A DNA stretch of 64,000 nucleotides from Aquimarina sp. BL5 (GCF_003443675.1 NZ_CP031963.1:4810501-4874500); one strand, 5' to 3'; shown: positions 43,466 to 52,416, counted from the first letter of the stretch. Notes: generated by a model not told the origin, from the letters alone. A program made the numbers and translations.

Positions 43466-44359
43466 ATGATTAAGCATATACTACTTCTTATATTATTGGT
43501 TATTACAGTATCTGTTAAATCTCAGGTTTCTGATCTTGCACGAGTAGAATATACTTTTTTTCCGCAAAAGGATAGCGATAACTCTTTTCGGAGACTCAGA
43601 GTATTTGCTAAATATCCAATAAAATTGAATAACAAAGGAAGCTATCTGGTACCTGGTATCGAATATAGAAACGTGAATTTTATTTATAGAGATGAAACTG
43701 CTTTTGATACTAATGAATTAGAACGGTTCAGTTCGTTTGAGGGTAGTCTGACATACACTTTTTTGTTAAAAAACAACTGGCGCTTTGCAGCACAGACGGG
43801 AGCTATAGTAGCTTCTAATTTTGAGGGAGAAGGGGTAGGTGCGGAAGATATTTTGTTTACAGGTTCGATTTTTTTCGTAAAGGATAAAACAAAAGAGGCT
43901 GTCTCAAAACCTTGGCGCCTTATTTTGGGGATGCGATATTCTACAACTGCTGGAAGACCTTTTCCATTACCCTTTATAAATTACTATCGGGAGTTTCGTC
44001 CTAATTGGTCGTTTGTTTTAGGAGTCCCAAAATCTAATATTAAATATCGCTTTAAAAAGAAAAATGCTTTCCAGAGCTTTGTTACATTAGATGGCTTCTT
44101 TGCTAATATTCAAAATAATCGAAATTTCACAGATATCGTAACCTCCGAACAGAAAATAGCGAACAATATTTCAATGACAATTGTACTTGCTGGACTAGGA
44201 TATGAAAGATATCTCTCGGATCACTTGGTTTTATATTCTTATGCTGGTTTTACGGTTGTAAATGATATACGTTTACGTAATGATGATCAGGAAAATGTAC
44301 TCACAATTAATGATCAAAATAGTTTTTATATTCGAGGTGGGTTAAAGTTTAAAATATAG
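43466..44359 (+). CDS. DUF6268-type outer-membrane beta-barrel protein
   Basis: A 297-residue protein with a signal peptide (1-19) and alternating beta strands throughout, ending in an inward YIRGGLKFKI strand. The SDLARVEYTFFPQKDSDNSFRRLRVFAKYPI start fits the DUF6268 family, of unknown function. It lies 8 bp after the phosphoesterase/barrel fusion and closes the operon that begins with HD/PycTM. Confidence 0.78.
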   Translation: MIKHILLLILLVITVSVKSQVSDLARVEYTFFPQKDSDNSFRRLRVFAKYPIKLNNKGSYLVPGIEYRNVNFIYRDETAFDTNELERFSSFEGSLTYTFLLKNNWRFAAQTGAIVASNFEGEGVGAEDILFTGSIFFVKDKTKEAVSKPWRLILGMRYSTTAGRPFPLPFINYYREFRPNWSFVLGVPKSNIKYRFKKKNAFQSFVTLDGFFANIQNNRNFTDIVTSEQKIANNISMTIVLAGLGYERYLSDHLVLYSYAGFTVVNDIRLRNDDQENVLTINDQNSFYIRGGLKFKI

Positions 44360-44373
44360 CATAAATTATTTCA

Positions 44374-44970
44374 TTAATAGAGCATAAACCCAATTCCAAC
44401 GGATAACACAGAGCTATATACTTCTAAATCATTAATAATTTCTGATAGTCCATAACTATATCTGGCTTGCATGAAAAATCCATTTTTGAATTTGTATTCA
44501 ATCCCAGAGACTAATTGAAAGTCAAAATCTCTTATAGTATCTGATTCTAGATCTACGTCATTTATTGATAAACTATTATTCACTTCTTCATCAGTTTTAA
44601 ACCCGAGTTGTATTCCTGCTTGTATATTAAGTCCTTTTAATAGGTAAGCTTTTGCCAGAATAGGAAATTGAATATAATCTATTTTTACCGCTATCTTTTC
44701 TGTTTGAAGCGATTCGTTAGATGTAAACCCTTACCTTGAGTAGAATGCTTCCACCTGAAATCCAAATTTGTCAGTTAACATTGCTTCCACCGCTAATCCG
44801 GCATAAAAATCAGTTCTGAAATCAAGATCATTGATATTTTCTGAATAGACAGTAGAAAAATTCGCACCTCCTTTAACGCCCATTAAAGTAGGTTGTAGCG
44901 GATAATCTTGAGCGTTCAAGGTTTAGAATGAGAGTACGGTTATTATAAGGAATAAGTGGCTTTGTTTCAT
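44374..44970 (-). pseudogene. Porin-family outer-membrane protein with two in-frame stop codons
   Basis: Read from ATG 44970, a single frame gives a 198-codon homologue of the intact neighbour at 45127-45732, with no frameshift. Two TAA codons break it: 44923-44925, inside the signal peptide (after LIITVLSF), and 44731-44733, where the paralogue has Q in FYSGQGF. Both could come from CAA by one C-to-T change. The rest is well kept: MGVKGGANFSTVYS, DYIQFPILAKAYLLKGLNIQAG, DFDFQLVSGIEYKFKNGFFMQARYSYGLSE. It is a young pseudogene unless the stops are suppressed. It is convergent with the DUF6268 gene at 14 bp. Confidence 0.85.
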
Positions 44971-45070
44971 TTTGTACTATAAGATTAAGAAATTTTAAAT
45001 TAAAACAAATCAGATTTATTGATTAACTCAAATACCATATTCTTTAACCTTTTCGGGGATTTAGTAAACA

Positions 45071-45097
45071 AAAAGGCCCACCATTTGGCGAGCCTCA
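45071..45097 (-). terminator. Probable terminator after the intact porin-family gene
   Basis: On the minus strand GGCTCGCC and GGTGGGCC pair around AAAT with G-U pairs, followed by TTTTTG. It lies about 30 bp after the stop. Confidence 0.55.
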
Positions 45098-45126
45098 TTA
45101 TTCATAATTATAATAGTAAAAACTTT

Positions 45127-45732
45127 CTAAAACATGAATCCAATACCAGCCGAGAAAGTAGAATTATGTGCATCAGTATCTTCTACCACTTCAGAAAAGC
45201 CATAGGTATATCTTGCTTGGATAAAAAAGCTTTTGGCAAATTTAAATTCTGCACCAGCAGCCAATTGAAAATCAAAATCTTTAATTCGATCAGTGTCAAA
45301 ATCTCCGCCATCTCCGGTTGGATCAGTATCAATCTCTTCATTAATTTTAAATCCAAATTGAGGTCCTGCATGAATGTTTAATCCTTCGATCAAATAGATT
45401 TTTGCTAAAAGTGGCACTTGGATGTAATCAATTTGGAATTCCGCTTCAGGAGTTACTGTTACTCCGGCAAAAGTTGTTTCTTCAATATCAAATCCTTGCC
45501 CAGAGTAGAAAACTTCTCCTTGTAACGCAAATTTTTCTGTAACAAAAGTTTCTGCGACAAGACCTGCATAAAAACTAGTTCTCGAATTTGGATCCTCGAA
45601 ATCATCTCCTGTAATCGTTGAAAAGTTGATACCAGCACGCGCTCCAAATTGAAATCTATTTTCTATTTCTTGTGCAAATAGGCTGATACTGCAGAAAATA
45701 AAGCTTAAAAATAAAGTTGTTTTTTTCATCAT
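45127..45732 (-). CDS. Porin-family outer-membrane beta-barrel protein
   Basis: A 201-residue protein with a signal peptide ending near SLFAQ (residues 1-20) and an eight-strand type barrel (FQFGARAGINFSTITG, IDYIQVPLLAKIYLIEGLNIHAG, FIQARYTYGFSEV, FSAGIGFMF). This matches the PorT/OMP_b-brl family common in Bacteroidota, of mostly unknown function. The neighbour at 44374-44970 is a decayed duplicate. Confidence 0.88.
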   Translation of the reverse strand: MMKKTTLFLSFIFCSISLFAQEIENRFQFGARAGINFSTITGDDFEDPNSRTSFYAGLVAETFVTEKFALQGEVFYSGQGFDIEETTFAGVTVTPEAEFQIDYIQVPLLAKIYLIEGLNIHAGPQFGFKINEEIDTDPTGDGGDFDTDRIKDFDFQLAAGAEFKFAKSFFIQARYTYGFSEVVEDTDAHNSTFSAGIGFMF

Positions 45733-45883
45733 TTTACGTTTTTGTTTGTAATTTTTATTTGCTCAAAATTACAGTTAACGCATATTGATGATTGACTCAA
45801 AAAACGGAGTTTTTAACCCATTTCATTAGGGAGATATAGTTTAACAGAATTTAAGAAATTATAAAAGAATACTTTGATGCTAA

Positions 45884-47305
45884 CTATAATAAAGGACTAA
45901 AGAATCTTGCAATACCTTCAGATAATTTTCGTTTTATCCCCCGTCTTTTATAAGTATCATACTTCAATAATATACTCTCTCGGCAATCTGCGATAAAATC
46001 TTGACAAATGCTTTCTGCGATAGGTGTGTCATAGATCAAGGCGTTAGTTTCAAAATTATGTTCAAAACTTCGGTGATCAAAATTACCTGAACCTACAGAA
46101 GCAATTTCACCATCCATTATAATGACTTTGCTATGTAAGAAATCATCTTTTTGTTGGTAGATCTCAATTCCTAGAAACAATAATTCTTCAAAAAAGGATA
46201 GCATACTATATTTAGCCAACCAGGAATCTGATTTTTTTGGCACTAATAATTTAATGGTTACTCCACTTAAAGCCGCTATTCTAAGAGCTTCAAGCATCGC
46301 ATTGTTTGGAATGAAATATGGGTTAGAAATATAAATATATTCTTCAGCGAGATTAATCATGGTAATATATTGCTGCATAATCGAAGGATGATCTGCATCA
46401 GGCCCACCTGCTACAATCTGGACCGCTACATCTCCCTGTTTCTTAGTTTCGGGGAGGTATTTATTAGTTAATAATAACTCTTCATTACTAGCAAAATAAT
46501 AATCTTTGATAAACACTCGATGTAGGCTATCCACTGCTGGACCATTCAGATATAAGTGTGTGTCATCCCAAATTCCCAGTTCTGATTTGGGATTAATATA
46601 TTTGTCAGAAATATTAACACCTCCTGTAAAACCAACTTTACCATCTATGATTATAATTTTACGATGATTTCGATAATTTAAAGTAAACAAAATACTCCCA
46701 AAATGTAGGGGCATTATTGGATATACGCTCGCTCCTATATCCTTAAATTTTTTAATCGCTTTTTTGCGTAATGAATAACTGCCTATAGCATCATATAAAA
46801 TTCGTACTTCGACATTGTTTTCCAGTTTTTCTTTTAATAAAGAATAAAGTTTGTCAAATAATTCTCCTTCTTCAAAAATGTAGTATTGGAGGTGTATGAA
46901 TTTCTCAGCTTTTTGAAGTTCTTTAAAAATAGAATCAAAAGTCTCTTTCCCATTTTGGAGCACTTTAACTTGATTTGCGGGTTGGGTAGCAAAATTTGAA
47001 CTATTTCGTAATAATTTAGATAACTTCGAGCTCTTCTTGTTTTCAAATTCTATTTTTTGTTCTTTGACCAATCGATTTCGAAAATTTTCATCATATAAAC
47101 GCCTTCTAACGGTCTGTTTGAGTTTAAAAAACTTAAATCTTCTTCGGTTTATGCCAAAAACAATATATAATATGATTCCTAAAAATGGAAAAATTAAGAC
47201 AATAAGAAGCCAACTTAAGGATTTTGTAGGTCTAGATCCGTAAAGAATAATATGTAGAATAGCTAAAAGAGTAATAGTGCTATATAGGCCAATTGTGATG
47301 ATCAT
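45884..47305 (-). CDS. cls: Cardiolipin synthase
   Basis: Makes cardiolipin from phosphatidylglycerol at the inner membrane. The 473-residue protein has two N-terminal membrane helices (about 5-22 and 32-50) and two phospholipase-D motifs: NHRKIIIIDGKVGFTGGVN near residue 213 and LHSKVIIMDGEIASVGSGN near 392. Length is normal. It is divergent from the ArsC-like gene. Confidence 0.96.
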   Translation of the reverse strand: MIITIGLYSTITLLAILHIILYGSRPTKSLSWLLIVLIFPFLGIILYIVFGINRRRFKFFKLKQTVRRRLYDENFRNRLVKEQKIEFENKKSSKLSKLLRNSSNFATQPANQVKVLQNGKETFDSIFKELQKAEKFIHLQYYIFEEGELFDKLYSLLKEKLENNVEVRILYDAIGSYSLRKKAIKKFKDIGASVYPIMPLHFGSILFTLNYRNHRKIIIIDGKVGFTGGVNISDKYINPKSELGIWDDTHLYLNGPAVDSLHRVFIKDYYFASNEELLLTNKYLPETKKQGDVAVQIVAGGPDADHPSIMQQYITMINLAEEYIYISNPYFIPNNAMLEALRIAALSGVTIKLLVPKKSDSWLAKYSMLSFFEELLFLGIEIYQQKDDFLHSKVIIMDGEIASVGSGNFDHRSFEHNFETNALIYDTPIAESICQDFIADCRESILLKYDTYKRRGIKRKLSEGIARFFSPLL

Positions 47306-47431
47306 ATTAATAATATTTTAAATGAGTGTGACAATTGCTATGATTTTTAAATGGGTTACTATTTATAGCTATTGGATTATTAAAGTTTGGTAGTGATTTT
47401 TATTTTTATTAAAAGTAAAAATTTAAATAAT

Positions 47432-47839
47432 ATGGGGGTCATTTCTACCGATAAAAATAAAATTACACTAATTTATAACTCAGGTATTTCATTAGGTAAG
47501 CAAACTTACAGTTACGTAAAATCATCTGATAAAGATATCTTAGCCATTGACACTTCAAAAACCAATATTACCGGAACACAATGGTTGGAAATTGCAGATG
47601 GTCTTAATTTGGATATTTCGGATTTGATCCAGAAAGAATTTCCTAACTATAGAAAGTTGTACGATCCAAAAGTTAAACTTAAGCCAGAAGATTGGATAAA
47701 GATCATTCAAAATCATCCAGAGGTGGTTTGGTTCCCTATTTTAATTATGGGAAATAGTTTCTATCTAATTAAAGCTCCTTCTGATTTTATTAATTTAACC
47801 GATTCAAATAGCGCCGATATGTCAAGAAAATTATCTTAA
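47432..47839 (+). CDS. ArsC/Spx-like thioredoxin-fold protein without catalytic cysteine
   Basis: A 135-residue protein whose layout (KITLIYNSGISLGKQTYSYV at the start, ILAIDTSKTNITGTQWLEIA, then NHPEVVWFPILIMGNSFYLIKAP) matches the ArsC/Spx fold family, but there is no cysteine at all, so arsenate or disulfide chemistry is excluded. It could be a binding or regulatory relative. I chose ATG 47432; an upstream in-frame start at 47387 adds hydrophobic residues not seen in the family. A bidirectional hairpin follows. Confidence 0.72.
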   Translation: MGVISTDKNKITLIYNSGISLGKQTYSYVKSSDKDILAIDTSKTNITGTQWLEIADGLNLDISDLIQKEFPNYRKLYDPKVKLKPEDWIKIIQNHPEVVWFPILIMGNSFYLIKAPSDFINLTDSNSADMSRKLS

Positions 47840-47884
47840 AAAAAAGATAATTTCCTTCGGAATTAAAGTAAATTATCTTTTTTT
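47838..47884. terminator. Bidirectional terminator between convergent genes
   Basis: AAAAAGATAATTT pairs with AAATTATCTTTTT around a loop that contains CCTTCGG. A/T runs flank both sides. It serves the ArsC-like gene and the minus-strand hypothetical gene, whose stop lies inside it. Confidence 0.78.
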
Positions 47885-48198
47885 GAAATGTTTTCCTCTG
47901 GTATATCATCAAAGAAGTTTGCTACTAAATCTCGATCTTCTTTGAGGTTATTTCTTTGAATAAAAGTTCCTTTTGATCCGTTGATAGTTTTGAGTATATA
48001 TAGAACAGAAGTATCTCCAGGATTTTTAATTCCTTCGAACAGGTATCTTGCGATTACATATACTTCGTTAGGTTTAAATTCTTTAGAATTAGAAACATCG
48101 ATAAGTTTATTTTGATGTAAAATATAATCTGACGTATATCCTTTTTTTTTATAAATCTCTTTATATTTATTTTCGTTGACATCAAAATTTGATTCCAT
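47863..48198 (-). CDS. Hypothetical protein, 111 residues
   Basis: Acidic and lysine-rich, with no signal peptide or membrane helix. It contains KGYTSDYILHQNKLID and EVYVIARYLFEGIKNPGDTSVLYILKT, suggesting a small alpha/beta fold. I do not recognise the family. It starts a minus-strand series of small genes and shares a terminator with the ArsC-like gene. Confidence 0.65.
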   Translation of the reverse strand: MESNFDVNENKYKEIYKKKGYTSDYILHQNKLIDVSNSKEFKPNEVYVIARYLFEGIKNPGDTSVLYILKTINGSKGTFIQRNNLKEDRDLVANFFDDIPEENISKKDNLL

Positions 48199-48213
48199 TA
48201 ATTTGTTTTTTTA

Positions 48214-48348
48214 TTATCCTATGATGTTAAAAATGATAAGAAAGTAGAAGCACATTAAGAAAAATAGTAGAAAAAAGAAAAGGATAGCATAGGTTGCTAT
48301 TCTTTTATATCCTACTTTAAAAAGAAGTATCCTTTTTAGTCTTAACAT
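48214..48348 (-). CDS. Small single-helix membrane protein, 44 residues
   Basis: Translated by hand: a basic N-terminus (MLRLKRILLFKVGYKR) followed by one strongly hydrophobic helix of about 24 residues, then NIIG and TAA. No family recognised. Its basic/hydrophobic layout and neighbours (the lipoprotein and DUF1328 genes) suggest a real small envelope protein. Confidence 0.5.
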   Translation of the reverse strand: MLRLKRILLFKVGYKRIATYAILFFFLLFFLMCFYFLIIFNIIG

Positions 48349-48368
48349 AATTATTAATTCATAAAACA

Positions 48369-48414
48369 ATTAGTACAAACAGGTAATTACTTGAATTTAC
48401 CTGTTTGTACTAAT
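48369..48414. terminator. Perfect 18-bp inverted repeat downstream of the small lipoprotein gene
   Basis: 48369-48386 (ATTAGTACAAACAGGTAA) pairs exactly with 48397-48414 around a 10-nt loop. On the minus strand the following sequence is only moderately T-rich (TGTTTTAT), so it may be a terminator for the gene at 48433 or an mRNA-stabilising hairpin. Confidence 0.6.
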
Positions 48415-48432
48415 GGCTTTGCTTTATTATGG

Positions 48433-48612
48433 TTAATTATCATCAGTCACATCTTCAACAGCATCTTTAACCTCTTCTGCACCATCTTCTACTGCATCAC
48501 CTACTTCTTCTACTGCATCTTCTATTTTTTCTCCTGTACTTTTCTTTTCTCTACAACTTGTACTTGCAACAATTAAACAAAGTGCTGCAAATGATATTAT
48601 TATTTTTTTCAT
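48433..48612 (-). CDS. Small acidic lipoprotein, 59 residues
   Basis: Translated by hand. Lipoprotein signal with lipobox VASTSC (Cys20), then a highly acidic repeat region: EKIEDAVEEVGDAVEDGAEEV and on to VTDDN. The spacing of D/E and A/V suggests an amphipathic helix. Similar YtxH-like or entericidin-like small lipoproteins are stress-linked in other bacteria, but homology is not claimed. Its own hairpin lies about 20 bp downstream. Confidence 0.75.
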   Translation of the reverse strand: MKKIIISFAALCLIVASTSCREKKSTGEKIEDAVEEVGDAVEDGAEEVKDAVEDVTDDN

Positions 48613-48633
48613 GATTTTTAAATTTAAGGTTAG

Positions 48634-48798
48634 TTATGCTTTGAATCTTTTACCAAATATTAGAGATAAAATAAAGAGCACTATAAATATAAAGAATAAG
48701 ATTTTAGCAATACTGGCTGCTCCTGCGGCAATACCTCCAAAACCGAATATACCGGCAACAATTGCCAGAATAACAAAGATAATAGTGTAACGTAACAT
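48634..48798 (-). CDS. DUF1328 (YtjA-type) small membrane protein
   Basis: Translated by hand, 54 residues. Two hydrophobic helices: one with the conserved [20 protein letters not shown] region, and a second helix [17 protein letters not shown]. The GFGGIA..AASIAKI core is the DUF1328 signature. The family is induced by stress in several bacteria. It lies 21 bp upstream of the lipoprotein gene and is likely co-transcribed with it. Confidence 0.88.
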   Translation of the reverse strand: MLRYTIIFVILAIVAGIFGFGGIAAGAASIAKILFFIFIVLFILSLIFGKRFKA

Positions 48799-49004
48799 AG
48801 TGATAGTTTTAATTAGTAATAGCTCTTTACTTTAGAGCAATTCGATTCTCAAATTTTTACAATGTAAATTTCTTAAATTATTAGGTATAGCATTAACTGT
48901 ATCACTAAGATTGTTAACTCCATTACAGTGTAAGACCTATTTCTCACTCGAAATGGTTAAATTAGAAGTATCTTTATACGCATAGCTTTCAACAATCAAG
49001 ATAG

Positions 49005-50048
49005 ATGAAGAAAAAAATAGAAGTGCAAGACTATCACGTTAAAAATTTAGTGATTGATTTAGCTGATAGTCTTGGAATAGATTATGAGAATTCTCAACAC
49101 GAATATTGTGTGCGATTACCTGAGGAATTTGGTTCCGGATATATGAAATCTTATCAGTTTGATTTTGGAATCGGAGTTGTAGAAACTGATTATTTATTGA
49201 AAAAGGAGTTTAACTATGAATTGGCCAAAGGAATTGTTCATCCTTTAAAAATCATGTTTAACAGGGAATCTGGTTTTTATCATAAGTTTGAAAATAGCGA
49301 AGAGTTTCATGAAATACGTAGACTAGAAAATGCAATGATTTCTAGTACTTCCAAAAACAATCATATTTTTAAAACTCCAGCGAATACGCCTATTTGTATT
49401 TTTAGTATTGAGATCAATAGAAAATTATTTGAGGAAAAAATAGAATCTTTTCTACCGAATATGAACGAAGATCTTATAGAGTTGTTTAGAGATGTAAATG
49501 GGATCAATCAATTTTATTATAAGAATTATTATAGTCTTGAGATTTCTAAGTTTATTTCAGAATTCACAGAGTGTGAGCTTACCGGCTTTATGCGCCAAGT
49601 TTATCTAGAAGGAAAGGCGTACGAAATATTAACACATCAATTACAACAATATCTTGATGACCTTAATGAACCGGATAAAAGATTAATTTTACGGCAAGCT
49701 ACTATAGAGAGTATAGAAGATGCCGTTTCTATCATTAGGGATGAAATTGATAGCATCGGTAATATCGTAGATATAGCAAAGCGTGTGGGGCTTAATCAAA
49801 ATACATTGCAAAATGGTTTTAAGCAACTATACAAAACATCAGTAAACGAGTATATCAAAAACTACAGAATAGATACAGCTAAGGAATTACTAGAATCTTC
49901 TGACCTTAATATTACTGAGATTACGTATAAAGTAGGTATCAACTCCAGAAGTTATTTTGCTAAACTATTTAAAAAACGTTTTGGTATAAGTCCAAAACAA
50001 TACTTAAATCAGGTGCGGAATAAAAAAGATGATTCCAAATCTGCATAA
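49005..50048 (+). CDS. AraC-family transcriptional regulator (paralogue 1)
   Basis: A 347-residue protein. The C-terminal 100 residues carry two AraC helix-turn-helix units: IVDIAKRVGLNQNTLQNGFKQLY and NITEITYKVGINSRSYFAKLFKKRFGISPKQY. The N-terminal 230 residues are a sensor region related to the three other AraC proteins in this window (GSGYMKSYQFDFGIGVVETDY aligns with GKGVVRSIVFDWGVSLVDYD of the next gene). The inducer is unknown. Confidence 0.93.
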   Translation: MKKKIEVQDYHVKNLVIDLADSLGIDYENSQHEYCVRLPEEFGSGYMKSYQFDFGIGVVETDYLLKKEFNYELAKGIVHPLKIMFNRESGFYHKFENSEEFHEIRRLENAMISSTSKNNHIFKTPANTPICIFSIEINRKLFEEKIESFLPNMNEDLIELFRDVNGINQFYYKNYYSLEISKFISEFTECELTGFMRQVYLEGKAYEILTHQLQQYLDDLNEPDKRLILRQATIESIEDAVSIIRDEIDSIGNIVDIAKRVGLNQNTLQNGFKQLYKTSVNEYIKNYRIDTAKELLESSDLNITEITYKVGINSRSYFAKLFKKRFGISPKQYLNQVRNKKDDSKSA

Positions 50049-50226
50049 AACGTTTAACGTTAATAAAATAATCAATAAAACTCTTTTTAACTGCAAAAAT
50101 TCATTATCCCATTAGTCTTAAACTGATCAATAGTGTTAGTATATGTTTCAAAATTGTTAATCTGTTTACTCTAAATCTAATTTCTTTGCACAAAGCATAA
50201 AATATAGCATAGAATTTAGAAATAGA

Positions 50227-51249
50227 ATGCAAAAAATTGAGATACATAGCATAGATGGTGTAGAAATTTTAGAACAACTTAATGCCCATTTGAAAGGGAA
50301 ATTAACCGATCAATGGGGAGAACATGTTCTAGAATTCGATAATGAATTCGGAAAAGGAGTTGTGCGTAGTATTGTATTTGATTGGGGAGTTTCTTTAGTA
50401 GATTATGATGTTAGTTTTGTTCAAGACACTAAAATTGTATTCAGTATTAAAAAAGCCAACCCTATAGAATTTATTTTTATATCCGAAGGTAAACTTGATT
50501 ATACGAATAATACCGAGGAAAGGCCATATACTTTCGAACGATATCAGAATATAATTATATCTACCCAAAAGTTTTCTAAGGAAACCTATATTTTTCCTAA
50601 AACTGCAGCTGTTAAAGTCAATTTTATTTATGTGTTACCAGGCGAATATGCTAAGAAAAAGAACAACAACTTATCTTATTTGAGTAAAAGTTTATTCGCT
50701 GCTTTTACTGAAGAAAACGAAAAATCGCCATATAAACATTATGGTAATTATAACCTTAAGATAGCGGATCAGATCAAGCAGTTACAGGAAAGTTATGAAA
50801 GTGGTATCGTACGCACGCTTTCTATCGAGGGGCAACTCAATTTGATTCTGGCCATGCAGATGCTAGAGCATAACAATTATGAAAACGATTTAGCGTTGCC
50901 GGAATCACTTTCTAAAGAGGATATCAAAAAGATTCATAATTTATCAGGATTTATCATTGATAATATTTCAGAACCATTGTCAGTACAATCTTTGGCAACC
51001 AAGGCAGGTATGAGTCCTAAAAAATTACAACTTGGATTCAGGGTTTTATATTCTAAATCTGTAAACGAATATATAAGACAGTTAAAACTAGAAATCTCCA
51101 GGGACTACATAAAAAATACAGATGATTCTATTTCTGAGATAGTGTATAATATTGGTTTTAAAAGTCGAAGCTACTTCTCGAAAATATTTTCTGAACGTTA
51201 TGGAATTTTACCAACGGAATACAGAAAAAAAATCAAAGCAAAGGATTAA
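50227..51249 (+). CDS. AraC-family transcriptional regulator (paralogue 2)
   Basis: A 340-residue protein. N-terminal sensor with LKGKLTDQWGEHVLEFDNEFGKGVVRSIVFDW near residue 22, and a C-terminal AraC domain with LSVQSLATKAGMSPKKLQLGFRVLY and SISEIVYNIGFKSRSYFSKIFSERYGILPTEY. It follows paralogue 1 by 178 bp, far enough for its own promoter. Confidence 0.93.
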   Translation: MQKIEIHSIDGVEILEQLNAHLKGKLTDQWGEHVLEFDNEFGKGVVRSIVFDWGVSLVDYDVSFVQDTKIVFSIKKANPIEFIFISEGKLDYTNNTEERPYTFERYQNIIISTQKFSKETYIFPKTAAVKVNFIYVLPGEYAKKKNNNLSYLSKSLFAAFTEENEKSPYKHYGNYNLKIADQIKQLQESYESGIVRTLSIEGQLNLILAMQMLEHNNYENDLALPESLSKEDIKKIHNLSGFIIDNISEPLSVQSLATKAGMSPKKLQLGFRVLYSKSVNEYIRQLKLEISRDYIKNTDDSISEIVYNIGFKSRSYFSKIFSERYGILPTEYRKKIKAKD

Positions 51250-51389
51250 GGTCAATAATTTACTTTTTTGGATTAAAAACAACACTGTTTTCTACTTTAA
51301 ATTTACTTCAGAATTTAAGCTTGATATCATTTAATACTGGATCAGGTTTTTGATTGATAAATTCATAACCCAAATCGAAATCATTGAAA

Positions 51390-51704
51390 ATGGAGAATAA
51401 AAAAACAATTGTGAACCTCAGATTTAAATCAAATCTACCAACCGATGAGGTCTGTAAAATATCAACAAACCGTAAAGAGATACTAAAAAATACAGAAGGA
51501 TTGATTTCTTTATTTTGTTATACAAACGAAGAGACTAAAACGATTGGTGGTACTTATATTTTTGAAAATATACATCTAGCACATCAATATTTAGGAAAAT
51601 TTTTGACTGAGGGTATCGGTCCAAAATATGGAATAATTCCGGTTACATTAAAGATAGATATTGGTTCTCTAAAAGGTGAAATAAAAGGAGATAATATAGA
51701 ATAG
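51390..51704 (+). CDS. YdhR-like dimeric alpha/beta-barrel monooxygenase-type protein
   Basis: A 104-residue protein with the small ABM/YdhR ferredoxin-like layout: VNLRFKSNLPTDEVCKI, EGLISLFCYTNEETKTIGGTYIFENIHLAHQYLGKFLTEGI. Relatives act on quinones or aromatic compounds, though many have no defined substrate. I chose ATG 51390 over TTG 51384. It is convergent with the SRAP homologue at a 10-bp gap. Confidence 0.72.
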   Translation: MENKKTIVNLRFKSNLPTDEVCKISTNRKEILKNTEGLISLFCYTNEETKTIGGTYIFENIHLAHQYLGKFLTEGIGPKYGIIPVTLKIDIGSLKGEIKGDNIE

Positions 51705-51714
51705 CTCCTTATTA

Positions 51715-52416
51715 TTATACTAGGGGAATACCTTCATAATAAACAGGTTCAAGCATGGATTCATAAGAGATATCATTCTTGAAGAACTCTTTAGCGATGG
51801 GATGTGCTCTTAATTTAAGCTTATTAGGAAGATTTAGGATATAATCGATTTCATCCATATCAGTTTTAGAATTTAACCAAACATCACTTAGGTTATTAGG
51901 GACAAATATGGGCATCGTAGAGCTTAGATTTTGTATTTTGTTTACAACACCTGACGTTTTTGTCATTAGCATTGAACAAGTAATAAATCCATCATCTAGT
52001 ATATTATAAATTCCAGCAATATAAAAAGGTTTTTTATCATCCAGATAGACATAATAAGGATATAGCGTACCGTTGTGTAAATGATATATAAAAAAACCAG
52101 TCACAATAATGAGACAACGTCTTTTATAGTAAGGCTCTTTAAATATACCTTTAGAATTTAAATTTTCTTTAGGGACATTTAAGGTGTCCAGCGCTTTTTG
52201 AAAATCAGACCATTCACCTTCATAGTTATCAGGCAGTAGTCCCCAAATAGCATATAATATATGATCTGGGTTATCCATGGTAATAATAGATAATGTAGCC
52301 TCTTGAGTACCATCGATTACTGAACTTGGGGTATATAACCTCGGAAACTTATACTTAATACCTAATTCATTTTCGATGAATTCTCTCTCCGCAATATTTG
52401 AAATCTTTTTATACAT
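51715..52416 (-). CDS. Degenerate SRAP (YedK/HMCES-like) protein lacking catalytic residues
   Basis: A 233-residue protein with the SRAP fold: PRLYTPSSVIDG, AIWGLLPDNYEGEW, NSKGIFKEPYYKRRCLIIVTGFFIYH, PYYVYLDDKKPFYIAGIYN. Canonical SRAP forms a DNA-protein crosslink at abasic sites through Cys2 and uses Asn, Glu and His. Here residue 2 is Tyr, the GFYEW glutamate region reads GFFIY, and the HDRMP histidine region reads QNLSSTMP. Only the Asn is kept. A stop codon lies a few codons upstream, so no longer Met-Cys start is possible. It may bind DNA without crosslinking. Confidence 0.85.
   Translation of the reverse strand: MYKKISNIAEREFIENELGIKYKFPRLYTPSSVIDGTQEATLSIITMDNPDHILYAIWGLLPDNYEGEWSDFQKALDTLNVPKENLNSKGIFKEPYYKRRCLIIVTGFFIYHLHNGTLYPYYVYLDDKKPFYIAGIYNILDDGFITCSMLMTKTSGVVNKIQNLSSTMPIFVPNNLSDVWLNSKTDMDEIDYILNLPNKLKLRAHPIAKEFFKNDISYESMLEPVYYEGIPLV

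Noticed and set aside
36967..44359. A classical phage-defence island around the PycTM-type gene
   Set aside because: No cyclase, restriction, CBASS or other defence genes lie nearby; the neighbours are enzyme and envelope genes, so defence is only one possibility.
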